Shown piece by piece: positions 15,469-23,924 of a stretch of DNA of 36,298 nt. The notes under the pieces are model-generated. The model was not told the origin of the DNA. It saw only the letters and a list, made by a program, of their open reading frames with translations, and made no database searches. Source of the DNA: Planctomycetota bacterium (GTDB lineage Bacteria; Planctomycetota; Planctomycetia; Gemmatales; Gemmataceae); assembly GCA_016177925.1 (NCBI GenBank), contig JACOUH010000060.1, forward strand, positions 1 to 36,298, given 5' to 3'. Both the position numbers and the translations under genes were made by a program. The stretch's first letter is position 1. Every line of letters starts with the position of its first letter.

Positions 15469-17412
15469 ATGACAGCGCCACAAGTAGTCCCCTACGGGTC
15501 GTGGAAATCGCCGATCACCTCCGACCTCATCGTCGCCGCCACGGTCAGCCTGGACCAGGTCGTCCTCGACGGTGAGGACGTCTACTGGGTCGAAGGCCGG
15601 CCGTGGGAAGAGGGGCGCAACGTGATCGTGAAACGGACGCCGGACGGCCGTGTCAGCGACGTCACTGCAGCTCCCTTCAACGCCCGCACTCGTGTGCATG
15701 AGTATGGCGGCGGCAGTTACACGGTCGTTGATGGCGTGGTTTACTTCGCGCACTTCAACGACCAGCGTCTTTACTGCCAGGGACCAGGGGAGGCTCCCGT
15801 GCCGCTCTCGCCCCAGGCAGAGCTGCGCTTCGCCGACGCCGCCATCGACCGCCGACGGCATCGGCTTGTCTGCGTGCGCGAGGACCACAGGGCCGGTGGC
15901 CGGGAGGCAGTCAACACGCTCGTTCACCTGGCCCTGGCCGGCAATCACCCGGGCATCGAGGTGGTGACAGGCAATGACTTCTATTCGTCGCCATGCCTCA
16001 GTCCTGACGGCAAGCACCTCGCCTGGCTCACCTGGAATCACCCCAACATGCCCTGGGACGGAACGGAGCTGTGGGTGGGCGAGTTCAACGTGTCCGGTGG
16101 AGTGAAAAAGCGCCGGAAGAAGGTAGCGGGTGGTCCGGAGGAGTCCCTCTTTCAGCCGCAGTGGTCGCCCGACGGCATCCTCTACTTCGTCTCGGACCGC
16201 TCCGGCTGGTGGAATCTCTACCGCTGGCGTGACGGCCAGGTCGAGGCGGTCTGCCCGCGCCAGGCCGAGTTCGGCCGGCCGCAGTGGCTCTTCAGTTACA
16301 GCACGTACGCCTTCGCCTCGGCGGACCAGATCTTCTGCACCTTTACGGAGCAAGGCGCCTGGCGGCTCGCGACCCTCGACACCCGGAAGGGCACGCTTGA
16401 GGTTCTCGACTGTCCTTACACCGAGATCAACTACCTGCGTGCCTCGGCCGACAAGGTCGTCTTCATCGGTGGCTCGCCGACCGAGGCGCTGGCGGTGGTG
16501 CGCTATGACCTCGCTTCGCGCCGCTTTGAGGTGCTGCGACGCTCCAGTGACCAAGCGGTCGATCCGGGCTACCTATCGGTGCCACGGGCGATCGAGTTTC
16601 CGACGGAGGGCGGCAAGACGGCGCACGCCTTCTTCTACCCGCCGGTCAATCGCGACTTTGTCGCTCCGGACAGGGAGAAGCCGCCCCTGGTGGTGCGCAG
16701 CCACGGTGGCCCGACCTCGGCGACCAGTTCCACGCTGAAGCTCGACGTTCAGTTCTGGACCAGCCGCGGTATCGCGGTGCTCGACGTCAATTACGGCGGC
16801 AGCACCGGCTACGGCCGCGCCTATCGCCAGCGGCTGGACGGCGCCTGGGGCCTCGTGGACGTGGACGATTGTGTCAACGGGGCGAAGTATCTCGTGGGGG
16901 GCGGCGAGGTGGACGGTGGACGGCTGGCGGTCCGCGGCGGCAGCGCGGGAGGCTACACCACCCTGTGCGCCCTGACCTTCCGCGACTTGTTCCGGGCGGG
17001 AGCGAGTTACTACGGTGTCAGCGACCTCGAAGCGCTCACCAAGGAGACGCACAAGTTTGAGTCGCGCTACCTCGACCGGCTGGTCGGCCCCTATCCGCAG
17101 CGGCGCGACCTGTACCGCGAGCGCTCGCCGATCCATTTCACGGAGCGGCTCTCTTGCCCCGTCATCCTGTTCCAGGGGCTGGAGGACAAGGTCGTGCTGC
17201 CCAACCAGGCGGAGATGATGGTGGATGCTCTGCGGGCCAAGGGGCTGCCGGTGGCGTATGTGCCCTTCGAGGGCGAGCAGCACGGCTTTCGCCGTGCCGC
17301 GAACATCAAGCGCGCCCTGGACAGCGAACTCTACTTCTACTCCCGCATCTTCGGCTTCGGCCTGGCAGATCCCGTGGAACCCGTCCCGATCGAGAATCTC
17401 CCGCCGGCGTAG
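15469..17412 (+). CDS. S9 family serine peptidase (prolyl oligopeptidase type)
   Basis: This 647-residue protein has an N-terminal beta-propeller-like half with repeated SPDG segments ([31 protein letters not shown]) and a C-terminal alpha/beta-hydrolase half. The catalytic triad can be placed: Ser492 in RGGSAGGY, Asp573 in LEDKVV and His605 in EQHGF. Members cleave short peptides, often after Pro or as dipeptidyl/acylaminoacyl peptidases; the exact specificity is not readable. No signal peptide is seen, so it is probably cytoplasmic. It follows the kinase gene by 18 bases and is likely co-expressed. An inverted repeat begins on the last base of the stop codon. Confidence 0.93.
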   Translation: MTAPQVVPYGSWKSPITSDLIVAATVSLDQVVLDGEDVYWVEGRPWEEGRNVIVKRTPDGRVSDVTAAPFNARTRVHEYGGGSYTVVDGVVYFAHFNDQRLYCQGPGEAPVPLSPQAELRFADAAIDRRRHRLVCVREDHRAGGREAVNTLVHLALAGNHPGIEVVTGNDFYSSPCLSPDGKHLAWLTWNHPNMPWDGTELWVGEFNVSGGVKKRRKKVAGGPEESLFQPQWSPDGILYFVSDRSGWWNLYRWRDGQVEAVCPRQAEFGRPQWLFSYSTYAFASADQIFCTFTEQGAWRLATLDTRKGTLEVLDCPYTEINYLRASADKVVFIGGSPTEALAVVRYDLASRRFEVLRRSSDQAVDPGYLSVPRAIEFPTEGGKTAHAFFYPPVNRDFVAPDREKPPLVVRSHGGPTSATSSTLKLDVQFWTSRGIAVLDVNYGGSTGYGRAYRQRLDGAWGLVDVDDCVNGAKYLVGGGEVDGGRLAVRGGSAGGYTTLCALTFRDLFRAGASYYGVSDLEALTKETHKFESRYLDRLVGPYPQRRDLYRERSPIHFTERLSCPVILFQGLEDKVVLPNQAEMMVDALRAKGLPVAYVPFEGEQHGFRRAANIKRALDSELYFYSRIFGFGLADPVEPVPIENLPPA

Positions 17413-17469
17413 TGGGGCAAGTTTCCAACTTGCCTGACCTGAATTGGGCAAGTTGGAAACTTGCCCCAC
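17412..17469. repeat. Inverted repeat, GGGGCAAGTTTCCAACTTG family, copy 2
   Basis: Arms 17412-17434 and 17447-17469 are 23 bases and perfectly complementary around a 12-base loop. It is the same family as 3391-3447. It starts at the peptidase stop codon and could end the kinase-peptidase transcript. Nothing else is recognised in 17470-17729. Confidence 0.9.
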
Positions 17470-17729
17470 ACTCTGAGTACCGGGTATCAAATAGTTCCTT
17501 GCCAGGCGTTTCTCGTTCATCAGGTCCTGGAACGCGAACCGTTGCTCCGCTGCGTGTCGGTGCGCCTGTGCCACAGTTGACGTTCCCCATCATGGCGGGC
17601 GAACTGACGTTGACCGTTCTGGTCAACGTGGGGGCGCAGCGCGCAACCGACTTGCTCGAATGCTGACACCGCGAGCCCGTTTCAAGAAATCCTCCAAAAG
17701 TTGATCTCACCGGCCCTCGGGAGGTCCTC

Positions 17730-18854
17730 CTACGGCGCGCGTTCCATTTCCACCGCAATGACCATCTTGTCGGGATGCGGCGGGCCCTTGCCCTGCCAGA
17801 CGAACTCCGCCTCCTCCGACGCCATCAGGAAGGAGGTGAGCACCCTCCGCCCCGGATCGTAGGTCAGGATGCCGGACAGCTTCGCTCGGACGCGGCCCTC
17901 GGTGCCGATGCCGAACGGATGGCTCAACTCCAGAGTGCCATGCAGGGAGACGCGCACTTTTTTGTCCGAAACCGTGACGGCCGTCGCGGTCAGGGAGCGA
18001 TTCAGGACGGTGCTGTCCGCGGCCCGCCAGTTGGGGCCCGGCGGGTAGAAGTACCGAAACAGCTTGTCGGCCACCTTGCCCGGAACCTCCCACGATGCCC
18101 CGGCCCGCACGTCTGCCGCGGGCACGAAGCTCCGCCACTCTTCGGCGGTCAGCTCCGCCCAGTCCTGGCTGACCCCGTAGTTCGTCCTGTGCTGCGTGAA
18201 CCGCGTCAGTACATGGAGGAACAACCCGTCCTTCTCGGACCGGCGCGGCGCGCGCTTCGGGGCGGCGCTTGCCCGCCTGGCCTCGGGCTGGCGCGGCGGA
18301 AGCCGGTCGGTTTCGATCAGCTTCTCCAGGAACGGGATCAGGATCTCGGGTTTGGAGGCTTTCTGGACCTTCAGTGTCGTTTTCAGCGTGCCGTCGGGAG
18401 CGAGGAGGTAGACGCAGACGGCGCCGCCATCCAGGTGGCGAGCCGAGCGCTCGCGGTCGACGCGGCTCAGCTCCGCCTTTTCTTCCTTCGGACGGGGGCC
18501 GAGCTGGTAGCTGTCACGCGATACCCAGACCGGAACGATATAGGCCGAAACCAGGTCGATGACGCGCTCGTTGGAGAGTGAACTCACTCTCATGTCGCGG
18601 GCGCCGTTTCAGCAGCGGCCCGTCTCGATGTTGCCGTCGTGCGTGAAGAGAAAGATCGGAATCCTCTCCTTTTCCGACAGGCGTCGCGCCTCCGTCAGCG
18701 ACGCCACCCAGGGGACCTTCTGCCACGCCTCGCTGTTACTGCGCTTGACCTGCTCGACGCGCTCGCGGATGCGAGCTTCGTCGGCCTCACCGGCCCACAC
18801 GCTGACGGCCGCACCGCACGCCAACGCGGTCAGAAAGACGATCCTTCGTCTCAT
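17730..18854 (-). CDS. Probable selenoprotein: secreted thioredoxin-like protein with Cys-Sec pair
   Basis: Read with TGA 18609-18611 as selenocysteine, this is one 374-residue frame. Residues 1-21 form a signal peptide (MRRRIVFLTALACGAAVSVWA), so the protein is exported. Residues 45-140 look thioredoxin-like: EARRLSEKERIPIFLFTHDG, then TGRC81-Sec82-NGARD and a later strand AYIVPVWVS. The C-terminal half is a basic linker plus a beta-rich region without a known family. The start ATG 18854 has GGAGGT 6 bases upstream. The halves before and after the TGA are in the same frame, with no other stop. A hairpin 18574-18591 follows the TGA. Ordinary annotation would give an 81-residue fragment and a 287-residue protein from ATG 18593. 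The alternative is a nonsense mutation in a Cys-Cys or Cys-x protein. Confidence 0.8.
18574..18591 (-). promoter_or_regulatory. Candidate bacterial SECIS hairpin (thioredoxin-like gene)
   Basis: On the coding strand the hairpin reads GAGAGTGAGTTCACTCTC: fully self-complementary arms with a practical loop of AGTT containing G and U. The loop G is about 26 bases after the TGA, inside the 16-37 base range known for bacterial SECIS elements. It lies within the reading frame, as bacterial SECIS elements do. Confidence 0.7.
18609..18611 (-). other. In-frame TGA read as selenocysteine (residue 82)
   Basis: Coding-strand context is GGC CGC TGC TGA AAC GGC. The codon follows Cys81 and is the only stop in a 375-codon frame. 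Confidence 0.75.
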
Positions 18855-18921
18855 CACGCACCTCCATGTATGCTCGGGCGGGCACACTATACCGCAACGG
18901 CCGGATGGAGGCGAGACGGGC

Positions 18922-19632
18922 TCAGCGATGCTGGGTGACGCCGACCTGGCGGCACATGTCGAGCAGCGGACAGGTCGAACACATTGGCGCGGTGCCCGTG
19001 CAGATGTGCTTGCCGAACGGCACCAACAGCGCGTTGATCTCGACCCAGTAGGGCTGCGGCAACTTCTTCTGCAAGGCCCCCATCGTCTTCTCAGGCGTCG
19101 ACTCGTGGACGAGGCCCCAGCGGTTGGTCACGCGCTGGACGTGGACGTCGACACCGATCAGAGGCAGATTGCACACGATGCCGAGTGCCAGGTTGGCGCA
19201 CTTCGGGCCGACGCCGTGGAAGGACATCAGCACGTCCGCGTCGCCCGGCAGGGTGCCGCCGAACTCGGCCACCGTTCGGCGGGCGATCTCGTGGATCTGC
19301 TTTGCCTTTGGCTCGTGGTAGTTGCAGGCGCCGATCAGCTCGTCGATCTCGTCCGGGGACAGTTTGACCAGGTCGGCAGGCGTCCGCGCTCGCGCGAACA
19401 GCTGCCGTGCCACGGGCAGCGTCACCTCGTCGAGGGTACGGATCGAGATGATGCAGGCGACCAGGATCTCGAACAGCGAGCCGTGGCCCTCCGCCGACAA
19501 CTCGAACAACGCCGCCTTGGGATAAGGACGAACGGCCTCGCGCAACCGCTCGACGGCAGTTTCCACCTCGAAGGGCCGCTTTGGTGCCGCCGCGTTCTCC
19601 TTACGGCGCCCGCCTGGTCTGCCCTTGGCCAT
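18922..19632 (-). CDS. nth: Endonuclease III, DNA glycosylase/AP lyase
   Basis: This 236-residue enzyme of base excision repair removes oxidised pyrimidines and cuts the abasic strand. The helix-hairpin-helix with the catalytic Lys (FHGVGPKCANLALG, Lys144) and catalytic Asp (GVDVHVQRV, Asp162) are present. A C-terminal iron-sulfur cluster motif has exact spacing C-x6-C-x2-C-x5-C (Cys211, 218, 221, 227). The helix usually reading LSAQTTD is IISIRTLDE here, a variant seen in divergent members. The ATG at 19632 is chosen because AGGGGG lies just before it; an ATG at 19659 would add nine low-complexity residues. The selenoprotein-like gene starts 67 bases downstream on the same strand. Confidence 0.93.
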   Translation of the reverse strand: MAKGRPGGRRKENAAAPKRPFEVETAVERLREAVRPYPKAALFELSAEGHGSLFEILVACIISIRTLDEVTLPVARQLFARARTPADLVKLSPDEIDELIGACNYHEPKAKQIHEIARRTVAEFGGTLPGDADVLMSFHGVGPKCANLALGIVCNLPLIGVDVHVQRVTNRWGLVHESTPEKTMGALQKKLPQPYWVEINALLVPFGKHICTGTAPMCSTCPLLDMCRQVGVTQHR

Positions 19633-19662
19633 GCCCCCTCCGCCGCGGCTGTCGGACAAAAG

Positions 19663-19711
19663 CCCTCTTCACTGTCCCCACTCCGCTTCGGGGAGGGGGC
19701 AGTGAAGAGGG
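19663..19711. repeat. Hairpin repeat between DUF2304 and nth genes
   Basis: Arms 19663-19684 and 19690-19711 (22 bases, three mismatches) around GCTTC. The arms contain CCCTCTTCACTG / CAGTGAAGAGGG. It separates two genes on the minus strand and may act as an attenuator or terminator. Confidence 0.7.
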
Positions 19712-19728
19712 GTTGTGGAAATCGTTCC

Positions 19729-20076
19729 TTACCGGCTGCCTTCTTCGCCCCGGCGCGCCTCCTGAATGGCAAGATGCCGAATCACCTCCGTGAGCTGTCG
19801 CTGCAAGCGCGCGCAGCGGGCGTAAAAGTAGAAGGACACCACGAGGAAGGCAAGAATGAAACTGTACGAGATGAGGTCCGCGCCGCGATTGATGCCGACA
19901 GATTGGGCAACCCTGGATGTCAGGCCCGGGTCGGCGATCGCCACGGCCGCCCCCAGCCACACACAGACGCGCAGCAGCCATGCCCCCCGCGACACAGGCC
20001 CGCGGCGAAAAAGGATCAGCTCGCGGACGATGGCCAATCCCAGGATTGTCAGCGTCACCCCCTGGAATACGTTCAT
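19729..20076 (-). CDS. DUF2304 domain-containing small membrane protein
   Basis: This 115-residue protein has three predicted membrane segments (VFQGVTLTILGLAIVRELIL, AWLLRVCVWLGAAVAIA, ISYSFILAFLVVSFYFYAR) and a charged C-terminal tail with RLQRQLTEVIRHLAI. DUF2304 proteins are routinely encoded next to GT2-type polyprenyl-phosphate glycosyltransferases, as here, and probably help that enzyme at the membrane. The start ATG overlaps the stop of the glycosyltransferase gene as ATGA, so translation is coupled. GGAGGT lies 8 bases upstream of the ATG. Confidence 0.85.
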   Translation of the reverse strand: MNVFQGVTLTILGLAIVRELILFRRGPVSRGAWLLRVCVWLGAAVAIADPGLTSRVAQSVGINRGADLISYSFILAFLVVSFYFYARCARLQRQLTEVIRHLAIQEARRGEEGSR

Positions 20077-20798
20077 CGGACCCACCTCCCTAGCAGCAGC
20101 TCGGCGACGATCTTCAGACTGTTCCAGGAACTCTGGCCCTTGGCCAGCGTGTCCTCGGTGTAACGGATCACCACCGGCACTTCGCAAAAGGACAGGTCGT
20201 GTTGCCGGATCTGATCGAGGATCTCCGAGGCGTGCGCCATGCGGTTCTGGGTGATGCGTATTGTCTGGGCCGCGCGGCGCGACAGGGCCCGGAAGCCGTT
20301 GTGGGTGTCGCTCACCTTGATCCGTGAGAAGAGGCGCGTGAACAGGACGCCGAGCTTCAGCACCAGCCAGCGCGACCGGGGCATGTCCACGGACCCACCC
20401 AAGAAACGCGAGCCCAGGGCCACCTCCACGCGGCCGGCCTGGACCGGCTCCACGAGCCGCTCAATGTCGTCCAGGCGGTGCTGACCATCGGCGTCAAAGG
20501 TGACGAGGACCTGAGCCCCCCGGGCGAGGGCAAAGTCGATGCCGGTTTGCAAAGCCGCCCCCTGACCGCAGTTGATGAGGTGGCGAAGGGCCCAAACCCT
20601 GTGATGAAGCGCCACTTCCCGCGTGTCGTCCTTCGAGCCGTCGTCGACCACCACCACGTTCTGGTAACGCTCGCACAGGCGGCGGAGCGTCTCTCCCAGG
20701 CGTTTGCCCTCGTTGTAGGCGGCGACGACCACCCAGACGTCCGGGTTGCCGGGCCGGGTTGGCGGGGGAGGAGAGGCTTCCACAGGGGCGGTGTCCAT
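20073..20798 (-). CDS. Glycosyltransferase family 2 (polyprenyl-phosphate sugar transferase type)
   Basis: This 241-residue protein has a GT-A fold, related to dolichol-phosphate mannosyl/glucosyltransferases. Visible blocks are WVVVAAYNEGKRLGETL, VVVVDDGSKDDT, HLINCGQGAALQTGIDFAL, the metal-binding Asp-x-Asp in TFDADGQH, and SDTHNGFRALSR. No C-terminal membrane segments are present; the DUF2304 protein encoded next to it may supply anchoring. The start is uncertain: ATG 20798 (MDTAPVEA) is preferred, and ATG 20852 would add 18 residues with no ribosome binding site. It likely loads sugar on a lipid carrier for cell-surface glycans. Confidence 0.9.
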   Translation of the reverse strand: MDTAPVEASPPPPTRPGNPDVWVVVAAYNEGKRLGETLRRLCERYQNVVVVDDGSKDDTREVALHHRVWALRHLINCGQGAALQTGIDFALARGAQVLVTFDADGQHRLDDIERLVEPVQAGRVEVALGSRFLGGSVDMPRSRWLVLKLGVLFTRLFSRIKVSDTHNGFRALSRRAAQTIRITQNRMAHASEILDQIRQHDLSFCEVPVVIRYTEDTLAKGQSSWNSLKIVAELLLGRWVR

Positions 20799-20978
20799 CT
20801 CGGAAACTCTTCGCGGAGAGGGAATGCTGGCGAGACGAAACAGAGATAACATAATAATCTACTGCCCGGCGGGCAGAATGCAAGCGGTTTCCACCCAAAC
20901 CACGCGGCCGAGTAGAATGTCGCCGTGTCCCGCCGCGTGCTCTGCCCGTGTGAACTCCATCGTGAGGACCGAGAAGCC

Positions 20979-21821
20979 ATGAGCCTTTTCACTCGCGAGC
21001 AATGCCTGCAGCGCCTCCGCGCCCAGGTTGCTGCCGGCCGGCCCCTTGTCGGCGGCGGCGCCGGCACCGGCCTCAGCGCCAAGTGTGCCGAGGCCGGCGG
21101 CATCGACCTGATCATCCTCTACAACTCGGGCCGCTTTCGCATGGCCGGCCGCGGTAGCCTCAGCGGCATGATGCCCTACGGCGACGCCAACCAGATCGTC
21201 CTCGACATGGCCCGCGAGGTGTTGCCGGTCGCCCGCAACACGCCTGTCCTTGCCGGCGTGTGTGGGACGGACCCATTCCGGCTGATGCCGTACTTCCTGC
21301 GCGAGTTGCAGGCGGTTGGCTTCAGCGGCGTGCAGAACTTTCCCACCGTCGGGCTGATCGACGGCCAGTTCCGCCAGGGCCTCGAAGAAACCGGCATGGG
21401 CTTCGGCCTCGAGGTCGACATGATCCGCACCGCCCGCGAGGCCGGCCTGCTCACCTGCCCCTACGTCTTCAACGAGGACGAGGCCCGCGCCATGGCAAAG
21501 GCCGGCGCCGACGTCCTGATCCCACACATGGGACTGACCACCAAGGGCACCATTGGTGCCCGTACCGCCCTGACCCTCGACGAGGCCGCCCGCCGCGTGC
21601 AGGCGCTGTGCGACGCCGCCAAGGCGGTCAACCCCGGTGTCCTCGTCCTCTGCCACGGCGGGCCGATCGCCGAGCCCGAGGACGCCCAGTACATCCTCGC
21701 CCACACCGAGGGCGTCGTCGGCTTCTTCGGAGCGTCGAGCATCGAGCGGCTGCCGACCGAAGTGGCGATCACGGGCTGCGTGCGGCGGTTCAAGGAGATG
21801 CACTTCCGACAGGGGGGGTAG
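20979..21821 (+). CDS. Phosphoenolpyruvate hydrolase-family TIM-barrel protein
   Basis: This 280-residue protein belongs to the family labelled PEP hydrolase or TIM-barrel signal transduction protein, related to the second half of plant Tm-1-like proteins. Typical segments are [20 protein letters not shown] (about residues 18-37), [41 protein letters not shown] and [16 protein letters not shown]. The true reaction is poorly established; the PEP name comes from motif similarity to PEP mutase-like enzymes. The ATG at 20979 is chosen by family alignment; GAGAAG lies 4 bases before it. It is divergent from the glycosyltransferase gene. Confidence 0.88.
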   Translation: MSLFTREQCLQRLRAQVAAGRPLVGGGAGTGLSAKCAEAGGIDLIILYNSGRFRMAGRGSLSGMMPYGDANQIVLDMAREVLPVARNTPVLAGVCGTDPFRLMPYFLRELQAVGFSGVQNFPTVGLIDGQFRQGLEETGMGFGLEVDMIRTAREAGLLTCPYVFNEDEARAMAKAGADVLIPHMGLTTKGTIGARTALTLDEAARRVQALCDAAKAVNPGVLVLCHGGPIAEPEDAQYILAHTEGVVGFFGASSIERLPTEVAITGCVRRFKEMHFRQGG

Positions 21822-21867
21822 AGTCAACGCGGGGAGAGCTGATCCAAGCCCCAAGCGCCGGCACAGA

Positions 21868-21919
21868 CAAGCCCCAAGCGCCAGCGCGGGGACATTCCCT
21901 GGCTGACGCTTCGGGCTTG
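21868..21919. repeat. Inverted repeat of the AGCCCGAAGCGTCAGC family
   Basis: Arms 21868-21885 and 21902-21919 (18 bases, two mismatches). An extra copy of the left arm core, CAAGCCCCAAGCGCC, stands at 21845-21859. The right arm reversed, with its flank AGGGAATG, matches the element at 31159-31210. It lies between two convergent genes. Confidence 0.82.
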
Positions 21920-21929
21920 TGTCAGACCG

Positions 21930-23924
21930 TCATTGGCCCTGTTCCGCCCAGCCATGCTGGAACGGTTTCTTCTTCTCAAACAGGCGTGCTCGCTCCGCGA
22001 TTCGGGCCGTCTGCTCCAGGGCTCCAGCAGCTTCCGCTAACCCCACGGCAGCGCGGGCGGTCGCCGCGGCCCGGTCGAACTGTCCGTCCGCGGCGCAGGC
22101 AACGGCCAGCACGTCCAGCAAGTTCGGGTCGCGGAAGCTTGTTGCCCCGCACGCCTGCTCGGCGAGAAAGACGACTTCTCCGGTCGTCCAACCGCGTTCC
22201 GCCTCTGCCGCCAGGGCCAGCCGCCAGGCAAGACGGGCGGTCCGTTCGGGGAAGGTGGGATCAAGCCGCAGGCCCTCCTCGTACTCCGTTTCCGCCTCCT
22301 TGCGATGACCTTGTCGGAACAGGGCGGTGGCCAGCCGGTATCGAAATGCTGCCGATCGAGGGGCTATCTCCACAGCTCGCCGGAAGCACTCCACAGCTCG
22401 GTTCCCCTTTCCCTGTAACAGGAGAGCCAGGCCGAGGGCGTCGTGGCCGCTCGCATAGCCAGGGCCCTCCCGGGTTACCCGTTCCAGGGCAGCGACTGCC
22501 CGGTCAAGCTGCCCGGTCTTCAGCCAGTTCACGGCCTGGGCAGTCCGAAACAGACCGTCGGCGGGAAGCAGTCGAACGGCCTCCTCGAAATGGGGAACCG
22601 CTTCCTCGAAGTGCCCCAGCTTGAGATGCACCGTCGCCAGGGCGCCATGACCCCGCCCCAGGGACGGCCGCTTGGCGACCGCGTCCGTCCAGATGGAGAC
22701 GACCGAACGGTAGTCGTCGTTCCGCCCCAGAGTCAACGTGGCGAGCACGGCGACAGGGAGCACGACACAGCCCACGGCCAGCCCGCGCCGCCCCGCGCCG
22801 TCCGGGACAAAGCGGCGCAGGGCCCAGTCGCCCGCCAGCACCGCCAGAACGACGAGCGCCACCAGCGGCAGGTACATCCGGTGCTCGAAGGCCACATCGG
22901 CGATCGGCATAATGCTCGAAGTCGGCGCCAGGATGAGGAAGAACCAGGCCCCGAGGAACCCCAGCCACGGCTGGCGGTACAAGGCCCAGGCCGTCCCCCC
23001 CAGGAGGAACAGTACAAGGAGTCCGGGGATCAGACAGTCTTGCAAACGCGTTACCACGGGCCAATCCTGGTAGTCCAGGCAGAGCGAGTTCGGCCAGGCC
23101 GCCAGCCGCACATAGTAGAGGATCACACCCGCCTGCGTCATCGCGTACTGCAAGGGAGGGATGCCCTGGTAATCGAAGCCCGCATTCCCTGCCCCGGGCA
23201 AGGTGGAGGGCATCATCATTTCCACCGCCAGGAGTCCCCAGGTGGCCGCCAGCCCGACATGCAGTCCCCAGCGCTTGCGGAGCAACTCGCGGAACGAGGA
23301 TGCCAGGAACACACGATCATAGAGGAGGACCACCAGGGGCGCAGAAAACATGACCTCCTTGCACCCCATTCCCAGGGCACAGCACACGACGGCCAGCCCG
23401 TACCACCAGCCTCCGGCCGGCGAGCCCGCACCGCGCACCACGCAATAAAGGGTCAGCAGGTAAAACAGCCCCATCAGCGACTCGCACCGCTGGACGACAT
23501 ACGTGACGCTCTGCGTATTCAGGGGATGGGCCACCCACAACAGCGCAACCGCCAACGCCAGCCAGGGAGCAGAACGCTCGAAACGCCCCTGCCAGCATTC
23601 CAGCAGCAGCGTACGGCGGACGATGCCGAACAGGGCCAGGGCGGCACAGACGTGGATACCCCAGTTGACCAAGTGATACCCTCCGACCTTCAACCCCCCG
23701 GCCCAGTAGTTCAAGGCAAGGGACAGCCACACGACCCAGCGAGCAGGGGCCTGACGCAGGTAGCGAAACGGCGACGCGATGTCCAGGTTGTTTTGAATCC
23801 AGAAGGAGTCGTCGAAGACGAACGCCTTGTCAAAGCTGTTGGCGTAGGCAAGAAGTCCGACAAGGACGATCAGGGGCATCGCCTTGCGCCAGTCCACCTC
23901 CCGCCGTTGCTCCTCGCCGCTCAT
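21930..23924 (-). CDS. Multi-pass membrane protein with C-terminal TPR repeats
   Basis: This 664-residue protein starts with roughly ten membrane segments in residues 15-400 and ends with TPR units at about 430-620 (ALATVHLKLGHFEEAVPHFE, LGLALLLQGKGNRAVECFRR, LATALFRQGHRKEAETEYEE). The early loop FVFDDSFWIQNN with an Asp pair and the following topology resemble GT-C glycosyltransferases of the TMTC/O-mannosyltransferase kind, which transfer sugars from lipid carriers to proteins. The exact activity is not shown. Its ATG overlaps the stop of the upstream membrane-protein gene by four bases (ATGA), so the two are translationally coupled and probably act together. Confidence 0.87.
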   Translation of the reverse strand: MSGEEQRREVDWRKAMPLIVLVGLLAYANSFDKAFVFDDSFWIQNNLDIASPFRYLRQAPARWVVWLSLALNYWAGGLKVGGYHLVNWGIHVCAALALFGIVRRTLLLECWQGRFERSAPWLALAVALLWVAHPLNTQSVTYVVQRCESLMGLFYLLTLYCVVRGAGSPAGGWWYGLAVVCCALGMGCKEVMFSAPLVVLLYDRVFLASSFRELLRKRWGLHVGLAATWGLLAVEMMMPSTLPGAGNAGFDYQGIPPLQYAMTQAGVILYYVRLAAWPNSLCLDYQDWPVVTRLQDCLIPGLLVLFLLGGTAWALYRQPWLGFLGAWFFLILAPTSSIMPIADVAFEHRMYLPLVALVVLAVLAGDWALRRFVPDGAGRRGLAVGCVVLPVAVLATLTLGRNDDYRSVVSIWTDAVAKRPSLGRGHGALATVHLKLGHFEEAVPHFEEAVRLLPADGLFRTAQAVNWLKTGQLDRAVAALERVTREGPGYASGHDALGLALLLQGKGNRAVECFRRAVEIAPRSAAFRYRLATALFRQGHRKEAETEYEEGLRLDPTFPERTARLAWRLALAAEAERGWTTGEVVFLAEQACGATSFRDPNLLDVLAVACAADGQFDRAAATARAAVGLAEAAGALEQTARIAERARLFEKKKPFQHGWAEQGQ

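Noticed and set aside
14566-16554. 662-codon open frame on the minus strand
   Set aside because: It lies antisense to the kinase and peptidase genes, whose domains are clear. High GC creates long antisense frames; the translation has no family features.
18609-18887. Separate 92-residue protein from 18887
   Set aside because: It stops in the middle of a thioredoxin-like region and continues in the same frame after TGA. The first 11 residues lie before a better start with a ribosome binding site.
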